Positions 1-6,808 are shown, counted from the stretch's first letter. The stretch: DNA of 7,158 nt from JAFGPJ01 sp964612465 (GCA_964612465.1 CAZTDF010000225.1:1-7158); one strand, 5' to 3'. Program-made: numbers and translations. The notes: generated by a model from the letters alone, not told the origin.

Positions 1-2
1 TT

Positions 3-1301
3 AACAGTAAATGGATTCCAACTGTAACTTGTCTTGTTTTTCTTGCGGGGTTTACACTTTCTGCTCTGCTATTTTGGCGTCAATTGGTCATTTTACCAAA
101 CGTGTTGTCCGTATGCTTGGCAGTCGCATTCCTTGGAGTTCTTTGTGCCGCGGTGTGGAATCTGATCAAGAGACGCTGGGTAAATGGTGTAATAAACCTT
201 GCAATGTTCCCGTTGTGTGGTGTTGCGGCATTAGTTGCGATTATTTTCCTGATGTTTGCATCAATGTTAGGCCCGAGTGAGGATGGTTTTACCGACAATC
301 TCATAATCCCCTCAAATATCGAGATAACAGAACCGCAGAATGAATTTATGGCAGAGCCAGGGGGTGCAAAGGATTCCTTTCAACAGAACCTTTTGGTTGC
401 TCTCGCCTCTCCCGGAGGTTATGATCCAATAATCACGGCAAATGTGACTATGCTGGTGACTCTTTATAAAAATGCCCCCGAAGTTCTGATGCGATATTTA
501 GCCACGAGCCCTTCGTGGCGTGTGTTCAAAGAACATGACGGCGTTTTTGCTACCCGCAGATGGATGGTCGGATCGAAATGGCGGTACAATCTTCACGGCT
601 ATTACACAAGGCACGATATTGACTTTTGGTCAAAGTCTGATATTCCGGATTTCCAGTCACGATTTACTATTGGCTTTTCTGGAAAGCCTTGGGCCAGTGC
701 ATGGGGAGATGTAACCAAAATGAGAGTAGGCCAAACTATGCCTTTGATACTCTCGAAAGGCAATCAAATGCGTGAGAGCCGGTGTATTATCACCGCCGAC
801 GATCTTGTTGTTGAGGTCTTTGAACAATCAGATGCAAAGGAACGTCGCCTGACCAAGGCTGCGCTGGCTCATGTTGAGAAAGAATTAGCGCCTCTGGCTT
901 CGCAACCCACCTGGGAGACGATACGCAGTATTTTACCGGCTGGCAGTATCCGGCAAGGAGAAGCTTCATTAGAGTTGCGGAACTCATTTCAGCCCGGACT
1001 TTACGATTCGGAAATATGGGTCAATCCAGGCGAGCCTGGTATGATTTATCTCAAAGCATTTGAAATTACCCAGGGAACGCCTCTTTCAGTTGATAGGCTT
1101 AAGGTGCGATCAAACGAATGGATTGGTTGGTCGGGAAATCCCGAAGAACTCTTTTTTTCAAATACACATTTTACTATTTACGAGGGTGATTGGGGTAAGC
1201 CGTATGCCGCCCGTTTTGAAGTCTGGTTCACTCCGGATTCAGGTAGAGCTGATCGGAAACTCTTGGAGGAAGTCTTCAAGATCGAGGGATGGCAAAGATA
1301 A
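3..1301 (+). CDS. Membrane-anchored protein of unknown function (5' partial)
   Basis: The reading frame is open from the first complete codon at base 3 to the TAA at 1299-1301, giving 432 visible residues. The first in-frame start-type codon is a TTG at base 84, but the 27 residues before it encode a convincing hydrophobic helix (IPTVTCLVFLAGFTLSALLFW), so I place the true start upstream of the window. Three transmembrane segments are visible, at about residues 5-25, 31-55 and 63-88. The basic KRRW loop between the second and third should be cytoplasmic, which would put the soluble domain from residue 90 outside the cytoplasm. That domain is Trp- and aromatic-rich, has a charged helical stretch (about 278-292) and ends in GWQR. 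I have an impression of similar uncharacterised proteins in diverse bacteria but cannot name a family. It is separated from the next gene by 469 bases and is about 45% GC in one 60-base sample, so I do not assign it to the downstream operon. Confidence 0.8.
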   Translation, partial: NSKWIPTVTCLVFLAGFTLSALLFWRQLVILPNVLSVCLAVAFLGVLCAAVWNLIKRRWVNGVINLAMFPLCGVAALVAIIFLMFASMLGPSEDGFTDNLIIPSNIEITEPQNEFMAEPGGAKDSFQQNLLVALASPGGYDPIITANVTMLVTLYKNAPEVLMRYLATSPSWRVFKEHDGVFATRRWMVGSKWRYNLHGYYTRHDIDFWSKSDIPDFQSRFTIGFSGKPWASAWGDVTKMRVGQTMPLILSKGNQMRESRCIITADDLVVEVFEQSDAKERRLTKAALAHVEKELAPLASQPTWETIRSILPAGSIRQGEASLELRNSFQPGLYDSEIWVNPGEPGMIYLKAFEITQGTPLSVDRLKVRSNEWIGWSGNPEELFFSNTHFTIYEGDWGKPYAARFEVWFTPDSGRADRKLLEEVFKIEGWQR

Positions 1302-1313
1302 GAAATATCGAAC

Positions 1314-1358
1314 AAGGCACCGTACCGGACGGCAATTCCGTTGCGCTACATTGCCGTC
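1314..1358. repeat. Long-loop hairpin resembling the REP element
   Basis: Just after the first gene, GACGGCAAT (1328-1336) and its exact complement ATTGCCGTC (1350-1358) form a 9-base-pair stem with a 13-base loop. It is preceded by AAGGCACC (1314-1321), the same octamer that precedes the stem of the REP-like element 100 bases further on, and the stem shares the core CGGCAAT/ATTGCCG with it. It may be a diverged relative of that element or a transcription end for the first gene. No U-tract follows, so an intrinsic terminator is not well supported. Confidence 0.5.
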
Positions 1359-1415
1359 ACTGAGCTTAGTCGTTCCTTTCATTGTTTCCCTTATGTTGAT
1401 TTCTGCTCAGAGACT

Positions 1416-1456
1416 GGATTAAAGGCACCCGGCAATGAATTGCCGGGCTAAATATG
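1416..1456 (+). repeat. REP-like palindromic element, copy 1
   Basis: This 41-base block recurs at 6809-6849 with a single difference. Its core is a 9-base-pair hairpin: CCCGGCAAT (1428-1436), a two-base loop GA, and ATTGCCGGG (1439-1447). It is flanked by GGATTAAAGGCA on the left and CTAAATATG on the right. The only mismatch between copies (G1437 versus A6830) lies in the loop, so the stem is fully kept. The size, high-GC stem in an AT-rich gap and association with a RAYT gene match bacterial REP sequences. Here the terminal ATG opens only nine codons, so no transposase follows this copy. It could also act as a transcript-stabilising or terminating hairpin. Confidence 0.8.
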
Positions 1457-1753
1457 AGGGTAATAATTTCGTGTAAATGTTAAAACTCGTGACAGTCATC
1501 TGTCAATGCCCAGTTCTTATGAATGCTTGTTGGACAGTGTTCGGCCTGTTTTCTTAACTTCTGAAGGTGGTCGCAATTTACGTCCACCTTGTCTTTATCT
1601 AATTTAGGTTTACTGATAATCAGTTTGATGTTAGAATTCAGGAACCATTTGAATTACGCTTGCACGGTTTTCCAGGTCGGTATGCAGGGCATGAAGTCAT
1701 GCTGTTTGGCTTTCGACTTGAAGGACAGGTGAAAGATTGAGTGAATGAATGAG
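1457..1753. other. Intergenic region with no supported gene
   Basis: About 300 AT-rich bases between the first REP-like copy and the ribosome binding site of the large gene. It holds several small inverted repeats: AAGGTGG/CCACCTT (1564-1570 and 1584-1590, 13-base loop), ACTGAT-A-ATCAGT (1612-1624) and GCATGA-AG-TCATGC (1689-1702). A possible promoter lies at 1609-1637. On the minus strand one frame is open over 1779-1657 and again over 1653-1480, interrupted only by a TAA at 1656-1654. Its product looks protein-like (for example KLDKDKVDVNCDHLQKLRKQ) but has no ATG and no family I recognise, so I do not call a gene. Confidence 0.6.
1609..1637 (+). promoter_or_regulatory. Candidate sigma70-like promoter with overlapping palindrome
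   Basis: TTTACT (1609-1614), 17 bases, then TAGAAT (1632-1637) match the -35 and -10 consensus at 4/6 and 5/6 positions with ideal spacing. The 13-base palindrome ACTGATAATCAGT (1612-1624) overlaps the -35 box and spacer, a position where a repressor could act. It would leave a leader of roughly 125 bases before the large gene. Planctomycete promoter consensus is poorly defined and such matches arise by chance in AT-rich DNA, so this is a candidate only. Confidence 0.3.
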
Positions 1754-1766
1754 AAAGGAGAGGTGG
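1754..1766 (+). promoter_or_regulatory. Ribosome binding site of the large exoprotein gene
   Basis: AAAGGAGAGGTGG lies just before the ATG at 1771 and contains two overlapping Shine-Dalgarno-like cores: AAGGAG with a 10-base spacer and GAGGTG with a 5-base spacer. It supports the chosen start, which is also followed at once by a signal peptide. Confidence 0.75.
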
Positions 1767-1770
1767 ATAA

Positions 1771-4700
1771 ATGAAACTTCTAAAGGTTACATTTCTGTGG
1801 AGTAGCTGTTTTTTAATGACTTTGTCGGTTTGGGCGTCCCAGGGTGTCCTGGATACGACCTTTCATTCGCCGGACGGATATGTGTTATGGGATGGCGGGT
1901 CCGGATATGATCGGGGACGCGATATAGCCCTGCAGCAGGATGGGAAGATTCTGGTGACCGGATATATGACCAACGGTACAGACAATGATCTTATGGTGAT
2001 TTGTCATGACAAGGACGGCACAATTGATGCCGGATTTGGTACGAATGGCGCGTATATCTATGACGGTGGAAACGGCAGTGACGGCGCCGTTGCGATTGCT
2101 GTGCAATCGGATAACAATATCCTCGTGGCAGGTGATTCTTCGAACGGTTCAGACAGTGACGTTATCGTTTTAAGACTTGATACTTACGGGAACCTGGATC
2201 CGAACTTTGGCTCGAATGGAATATACACTTACGATGGTGGTAACGGCTATGATTCGATTCTCGATCTTCTGGTTCAGCCGGACGGCAGTATCGTGATCTG
2301 CGGATCCAGCAGTAATGGAACGGATAATGACCTTCTCGTCATGCGCTTAAATGCGAACGGTGCTCTGGACACGACCTTCGGTACAAATGGGATGGTTATA
2401 TACGACGGCGGAAACGGTCATGATATGGGATTGCGCCTAACTTTACAGGTTGATGGCAAGATACTCGTGGCCGGTAGCAGCCACAACGGCTCGGACTATG
2501 ATATTATAGTTGTCAGATTAAATGCAAACGGTACGGTGGACACGAGCTTTGGAACCGGCGGGATCGTTCTTTATGACGGAGGGGATTATGACCAGGGATA
2601 CGGCATTGATACAAACTCCAATGGGAGCATCCTGGTCACGGGCCTTAGGACTCAACCGGACCCAAACTATACAGACTATGATATTGCTGTCATTTGTTTT
2701 GACAGCAATGGTATCCTGGACATGAGTTTTGGAAATAACGGGATCGTGCTCTACGATGGCGGCATTCGCGAAGAGTGCTTTGACTTAATGGTGCAGAGTG
2801 ATGATAGTATCCTCATCACGGGACACAGCGGTATCACTGCCAGCGGAATATCGGATTGGAATCTGGTGGTCTTAAAATATACTCAGAACGGTACCCTGGA
2901 TACGACGTTCGGGGCTAATGGCATTTATGAATATGATGCCACGAATGATGTGGAATGGGGCTATGGTCTGGTTCTGCAAACAGACGGTAAGATCGTTGTT
3001 ACCGGGCAGGCCTATAACGGCACGGATGATGATGTGATTGTCCTGAGATTGACCAATATCGCCGGCGACAGTAACGAACCCAACGAACCCAATGAGCCAA
3101 ATGTCCCAAGTGATCCCAATAATCATCTGCCCGTGATTTTCGCAGATCCCAACCTCGAAATTGCGGTGGAGCTCGCCCTGGGTGTCACAGATCCAACACG
3201 TGCGCAGATGACCAGTCTCTATCAGCTCAATGCCATGTCCCTGGGGATTACGAGTCTCCAGGGTCTGGAGTATGCCACTAATATGGTTACGCTGGATGTG
3301 CGTCGAAATGAAATCAAAGATATCAGTGCTTTGTCCGGCCTGACCCAACTCTGGTGGTTGGGTATCTACGGGAACCAGATCAACGATCTGAGTCCGCTGG
3401 CTGCTCTGACCAACCTCACGTCCCTGGATCCCGGCGAGAACCAGGTCACGGACATCAGCGTTCTGGCCAACTTAACGAAACTGACCTACCTGGATCTGAC
3501 GGACAATCAGATCGGCGACATCAATGCCTTATACTCGCTCACACATTTGCAGAAACTTTACCTATCGGGCAACCAGATCAGCGATCTGAGTCCCTTGAGC
3601 GGCCTGAACAGCCTGGTTGCCCTTGATGTTGGCCGGAACCAGATCACCGATATTAATGGTCTGTCGAGTCAATCGGCCCTTGAAGAACTTTGGCTCCACG
3701 AGAATCAGATTTCTGATGTCAACGCGTTAACTGGCTTAAACAATCTCACGACACTATGGCTCCAGCAGAATTCTCTCAATAATAATGCCTACTGCACCGA
3801 TCTGGCCGTTATTTACGCCCATAATCCGAATATGATCCTGCAATATACACCGAATCCCAATGGTCCTCAGGGACTAACCGCTTCGGATGGTACGTATACT
3901 GATAAAGTCGATGTCACCTGGGATGCGTTGTGTAACGGGCCCCTTTATACCAGTTATTACCAGGTGTCTCGCTCGGAATCGGCTTCAGGCACCAGGACGG
4001 CCATCTCTGCATGGCAGGCAACGGTCACTTTTACTGATCTGAATGTCCAGCCGGACACGACCTATTATTATTGGGTACGGGCCGCCACGGACGAGCAGGG
4101 ACAGGATTTCACGGTCTACAGTGCCTCGGATACCGGTTCGGTTGCAGGGAGTGGACCAGGCGATCCAAACGGACCTCCGGACCCCAATGATCCGAATATC
4201 CCCAGCGAACCCAATGAGCCCATCGAACCCATCGAGCCGAATGATATTCCGCCGTTTTTGATATGGTCCCGGCCGCCGATAGAAATCGGGCCGGACGTGG
4301 ATATACCGCCGGTGTTCTGTGGCTGGGGTGAGCCGGCACGGTCCACTGAGCAAACCGGCGACGAGAAGAGGCAGTGGCGTATGGATGCCGACGACTTCCG
4401 CCGCATCGGGCCCATTCCGGTGACACGAATTCGGTGGTGGGGTGGATACAAGTCCTGGACATCGCCCGAGCCGCCGGAATCGCAGCCGGAAGCCTGGCAT
4501 ATCGGTTTCTGGGCCAACCAGATCGAGGGCATCGACCAGAACGAAGCCTTCCCCGAGCGTATGGTCTGGTCATTGGAAATCCCCGCTGAGCGGATTCATT
4601 TTGAACCTGTGGGGCACATCGAATTCCCACAGAAGCAGCCGGATAGGTGTTTCTTATATGAAGTCCTTCTGGAGCCGGAAGAGTGGTTCCACATGGGGGG

Positions 4701-5610
4701 GGTTGAGAGTAATGAGGATATCTTCTGGATCAGCATTACGGCTATTTATCCCGCAGATGTAGAGGCTAAGAATATGTGGAGCTGGATAACACGGCCGCAT
4801 CTCTGGGGCAATGGTGCGGTTATGCCGGCCATCATGGGCGATTGGCCGACGTACGACGAGCGTCTGTTCCCCGGGAGAATCTACCCTATAGAGAATTCTC
4901 TTCTGTGTGGGTGGAACCAGAGGTATGACATGTGCTTTGAGCTTCTGACCGAGCATCCCTGGGGCAAATGGGACCAGCCGTTTATGTCTCTGCGTGACTG
5001 GCCGTACTCATCAGAGGACCAGATATCGTTTGCCATTGATGATGAAGTCGGTAATTTACAGGTCGAACGCCGGGTGGCCGACGACTGGTTCTGTGATCGA
5101 ATAGATCCGGTTCTCGCCATCAGTTGGCAAGGATCGTACATTGGCTATAGATACGAAGCGTACAATTGCGACCAGATCGAGGAGCCCCGGCGGCCGGATT
5201 ACTTCATACTATCGTTACAAATGCCAACAGACGTTCCGGCCCAGGACGGGAATCCGGGCGAAGTAGTCTGGGAGTATTTCGCCTACGACTACGATGAGTT
5301 TCTTGTCGGCTACGACCGAAATCCCGAGGGACAGCCAAATGAGTCGGTCTTCCGTTACTCGGTGAGATTGCCGGAGGATGCATGGTTCCGGCAGGAACAT
5401 CCCGATCAGATATATTGGTTCAGTGTCGTAGCTGTGTACAGGGCAAGATTGGATGAAATTCAGCATCCGTGGGGTTGGACAAATCGTCCCCACATGTTCG
5501 GCAGCACGGCGATAAGTATTACTCGTGATGGTTTTGTGCCGGAGCCGGTTTACGATCAAACAGGCGAACCTGTTGATATGTCATTTACGTTTTTCACGGC
5601 ACCACAATAG
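1771..5610 (+). CDS. Secreted modular protein: delta-60 propeller, LRR, FN3-like and twin C-terminal modules
   Basis: The 1279-residue product starts with a Sec signal peptide (1-22, cleavage probably after VWA). Residues 27-430 hold seven delta-60 repeats of 57-60 residues (LDTTFG...DGG...DGKILVAG...NGxDxD), the DUF5122 beta-propeller family; seven units would fit one closed seven-bladed propeller. An NEP-type linker (434-451) leads to an internalin-like leucine-rich repeat domain with an N-cap (about 455-517) and seven exact 22-residue units (518-671). A fibronectin-III-like domain follows (about 699-789), then a Pro-rich linker (796-825). Two homologous Trp-rich modules end the protein (about 869-1060 and 1097-1277); both contain WxWxxRPH and I believe they match the Phycisphaerae-associated DUF7901 module, from memory only. 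I see no catalytic motif, C-terminal membrane helix, PEP-CTERM or dockerin, so a secreted or surface-associated binding protein is most likely. The transglutaminase-like gene follows after 30 bases. GC rises from about 50% in the propeller to 57-65% in the C-terminal part (60-base samples), which suggests assembly from modules of different origin. Confidence 0.92.
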   Translation: MKLLKVTFLWSSCFLMTLSVWASQGVLDTTFHSPDGYVLWDGGSGYDRGRDIALQQDGKILVTGYMTNGTDNDLMVICHDKDGTIDAGFGTNGAYIYDGGNGSDGAVAIAVQSDNNILVAGDSSNGSDSDVIVLRLDTYGNLDPNFGSNGIYTYDGGNGYDSILDLLVQPDGSIVICGSSSNGTDNDLLVMRLNANGALDTTFGTNGMVIYDGGNGHDMGLRLTLQVDGKILVAGSSHNGSDYDIIVVRLNANGTVDTSFGTGGIVLYDGGDYDQGYGIDTNSNGSILVTGLRTQPDPNYTDYDIAVICFDSNGILDMSFGNNGIVLYDGGIREECFDLMVQSDDSILITGHSGITASGISDWNLVVLKYTQNGTLDTTFGANGIYEYDATNDVEWGYGLVLQTDGKIVVTGQAYNGTDDDVIVLRLTNIAGDSNEPNEPNEPNVPSDPNNHLPVIFADPNLEIAVELALGVTDPTRAQMTSLYQLNAMSLGITSLQGLEYATNMVTLDVRRNEIKDISALSGLTQLWWLGIYGNQINDLSPLAALTNLTSLDPGENQVTDISVLANLTKLTYLDLTDNQIGDINALYSLTHLQKLYLSGNQISDLSPLSGLNSLVALDVGRNQITDINGLSSQSALEELWLHENQISDVNALTGLNNLTTLWLQQNSLNNNAYCTDLAVIYAHNPNMILQYTPNPNGPQGLTASDGTYTDKVDVTWDALCNGPLYTSYYQVSRSESASGTRTAISAWQATVTFTDLNVQPDTTYYYWVRAATDEQGQDFTVYSASDTGSVAGSGPGDPNGPPDPNDPNIPSEPNEPIEPIEPNDIPPFLIWSRPPIEIGPDVDIPPVFCGWGEPARSTEQTGDEKRQWRMDADDFRRIGPIPVTRIRWWGGYKSWTSPEPPESQPEAWHIGFWANQIEGIDQNEAFPERMVWSLEIPAERIHFEPVGHIEFPQKQPDRCFLYEVLLEPEEWFHMGGVESNEDIFWISITAIYPADVEAKNMWSWITRPHLWGNGAVMPAIMGDWPTYDERLFPGRIYPIENSLLCGWNQRYDMCFELLTEHPWGKWDQPFMSLRDWPYSSEDQISFAIDDEVGNLQVERRVADDWFCDRIDPVLAISWQGSYIGYRYEAYNCDQIEEPRRPDYFILSLQMPTDVPAQDGNPGEVVWEYFAYDYDEFLVGYDRNPEGQPNESVFRYSVRLPEDAWFRQEHPDQIYWFSVVAVYRARLDEIQHPWGWTNRPHMFGSTAISITRDGFVPEPVYDQTGEPVDMSFTFFTAPQ
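1849..3060 (+). repeat. Seven tandem delta-60 (DUF5122) repeats
   Basis: Repeat starts, marked by the (L/I/V)D dipeptide, fall at residues 27, 85, 142, 199, 256, 316 and 376 of the exoprotein. The first five units are 57-58 residues and the sixth starts after a 60-residue unit. Units 2-4 are the most alike (DGGNG, NGxDxD and DGKILVAG-like blocks), while units 5-7 carry short loop insertions and lose part of the consensus. Confidence 0.85.
3073..3108 (+). repeat. Nine-base tandem repeat encoding the first NEP linker
   Basis: Four consecutive 9-base units (AACGAACCC twice, AATGAGCCA, AATGTCCCA) encode NEP NEP NEP NVP between the propeller and the leucine-rich repeats. The first two units are identical. 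Gain or loss of a unit would keep the frame. Such Asn/Glu-Pro linkers are common in secreted planctomycete proteins. Confidence 0.8.
3322..3783 (+). repeat. Seven 22-residue leucine-rich repeats
   Basis: Seven units of exactly 66 bases encode residues 518-671 with the consensus (I/L)SxLxxLxxLxxLxLxxNQIxD, the bacterial internalin-like LRR pattern. All seven units have the same length with no insertions. The third hydrophobic strand position is Pro in unit 2 (P554). Units 2 and 5 are nearly identical at the DNA level around their start, 198 bases apart. Confidence 0.9.
4204..4239 (+). repeat. Nine-base tandem repeat encoding the second Pro linker
   Basis: Four 9-base units encode SEP NEP IEP IEP between the fibronectin-like domain and the twin C-terminal modules. 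The pattern parallels the first linker 1.1 kb upstream, so the same kind of spacer joins both module boundaries. Confidence 0.75.
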
Positions 5611-5640
5611 TGGCCGGTGCTCTTTTAGCAGGGACAAATT

Positions 5641-6780
5641 ATGAATTCCAGTACGAAGATCAACTATTTACGAACCCGGCAGTTCCGAGTTATTACGGCA
5701 GGTGTTTTGCTGGCCCTGTCTCTGGCGGCGGCCGCAGGCGAGAGCGGCCGATTTGTCGTGCAGCCCGTCGAGAATCCCCGGTATTGCGGCAATGAGCTTT
5801 TCCGGGCGTTCGAGAACTACTCCAGCCCGCGGATCGGCCGATTGCGAAGCCGGTACGGCCTCGATGCCGTCGTGGCCGGCGAGAGCGATGAATGGAAGCG
5901 CATCCTGCTGCTGCGCCACTGGATCAAGTCGAATATCGCTATCGAAAACGATAATCCGACGCAGACCCGGGGCGACACGTTCGCTATTCTCGATGCCGCA
6001 CTCAAGGGAGGAAAATTTCATTGTACGCATTTCAGTATTGTGCAGCACGCCGTACTGAACAGCTTCGGCTACGTCACTCGCCGGTTAGGCTGCGGGCCGG
6101 GGCTCAAAGACGATGGTGGGCACCACGGGGTCAACGAGGTCTGGGTCAACAAGTTCAGCAAATGGGTGCTGATCGACGCCAAGTACGACGCCCATTTCGA
6201 GAAAAACGAGGTGCCGCTGTCGGCCCTTGAAATCCGGGATGAGATTTGGCGTGACGGGGCAAAATCAGTAATTCGCCTCGTCGGCCCCGATAGAAGCCCC
6301 ATGAGGCCGGACCCCGAAACCGGAAAGTGGGAAACTCGTCCTGACACCTATCGCTGGTGTAGCTGGGAAACGGACACCAATCGCTTTACCACGTTCCCGG
6401 CCAGACCCACCTCGACCCTTGTTGTGCTTGAAGACGAGATATTCCGCAACAATACATGGTATCGCGATGGCAAGCCGCACTGGGCTTATAACACGCCCTA
6501 CTTCATAAAGACTACCCGGCGGGACTGGATCGAATGGACGCCGAATGTCATCACCTCGAAGGTGACAACCGCCGATGGCAGCGTACAGGTGTTTCTCGGT
6601 TCATGCACACCCAACTTCCGGAGCTTCCAGATGATGGACGAAGATGGTACATGGCGCGACTGTGGTGAGCAGGTCGAACTATCGCTCGACGGCAGTGATC
6701 GTAAACGCTTAAAGTTTCGGACGATGAACCTCTTCGGGGTAACCGGCCCGGAACATCGGGTTGAGATTGCATTAAATTAA
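5641..6780 (+). CDS. Exported transglutaminase-like protein
   Basis: The 379-residue product begins with a basic n-region (K6, R11, R13, R16) and a hydrophobic core (17-32, VITAGVLLALSLAAAA), a signal peptide with cleavage near residue 32. A weak AGGGA (5630-5634) sits six bases before the ATG. The transglutaminase-core (papain-like) signature is complete: C128 in GKFHCTHFS, H162 in HHGVNEVW and D179 in WVLIDAKYD, in the family order and at near-usual spacing. The flanking sequence (LLRHWI, residues 90-95, before the Cys) fits the usual helix. Residues from about 190 to 379 form a C-terminal region without a recognised family; its end (about 315-378) looks like a beta-sandwich. Members of this superfamily act as proteases, amidases or crosslinkers, so the reaction cannot be assigned. 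The gene starts 30 bases after the large exoprotein gene, implying cotranscription, and both products are exported. Confidence 0.85.
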   Translation: MNSSTKINYLRTRQFRVITAGVLLALSLAAAAGESGRFVVQPVENPRYCGNELFRAFENYSSPRIGRLRSRYGLDAVVAGESDEWKRILLLRHWIKSNIAIENDNPTQTRGDTFAILDAALKGGKFHCTHFSIVQHAVLNSFGYVTRRLGCGPGLKDDGGHHGVNEVWVNKFSKWVLIDAKYDAHFEKNEVPLSALEIRDEIWRDGAKSVIRLVGPDRSPMRPDPETGKWETRPDTYRWCSWETDTNRFTTFPARPTSTLVVLEDEIFRNNTWYRDGKPHWAYNTPYFIKTTRRDWIEWTPNVITSKVTTADGSVQVFLGSCTPNFRSFQMMDEDGTWRDCGEQVELSLDGSDRKRLKFRTMNLFGVTGPEHRVEIALN

Positions 6781-6807
6781 CGGCACTTGGTAATGAATAA
6801 CCGTTAA
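6777..6807 (+). terminator. Inverted repeat overlapping the transglutaminase stop codon (weak)
   Basis: TTAACGG (6777-6783) includes the TAA stop and is complementary to CCGTTAA (6801-6807) across a 17-base loop. The stem is short and AT-rich and has no U-tract, so it is a poor intrinsic terminator by itself. The stronger REP-like hairpin starts 14 bases later and may provide the transcript end. Confidence 0.25.
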
Positions 6808-6808
6808 A

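Noticed and set aside
84..1301. First gene beginning at the TTG at base 84
   Set aside because: The frame is open further upstream to the window edge and encodes a clear additional transmembrane helix, so the TTG is an internal Leu codon rather than the start.
1060..1422. A 120-codon plus-strand frame overlapping the end of the first gene
   Set aside because: Most of it lies inside the first gene in another frame, its product is basic and low in recognisable structure, and no ribosome binding site was evident.
1416..1456. Copy 1 hairpin as a rho-independent terminator
   Set aside because: The stem is strong but is followed by CTAAATATGAGGG with no U-tract, and its exact recurrence before the RAYT fits a repeat element better.
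1849..3060. Regularly spaced repeats as a CRISPR array
   Set aside because: The period is 171 bases, the similarity is at protein level, and the region is a continuous reading frame of delta-60 repeats.
3985..4630. Several long minus-strand open frames opposite the exoprotein gene
   Set aside because: They overlap each other and the plus-strand gene in its GC-rich part. Their products are Arg/Pro/Ser-rich without domain signatures, the usual shadow pattern.
5610..5795. Small frame starting at the stop of the exoprotein gene
   Set aside because: It overlaps the signal-peptide and early coding part of the transglutaminase gene in another frame and gives an Arg-rich shadow product.
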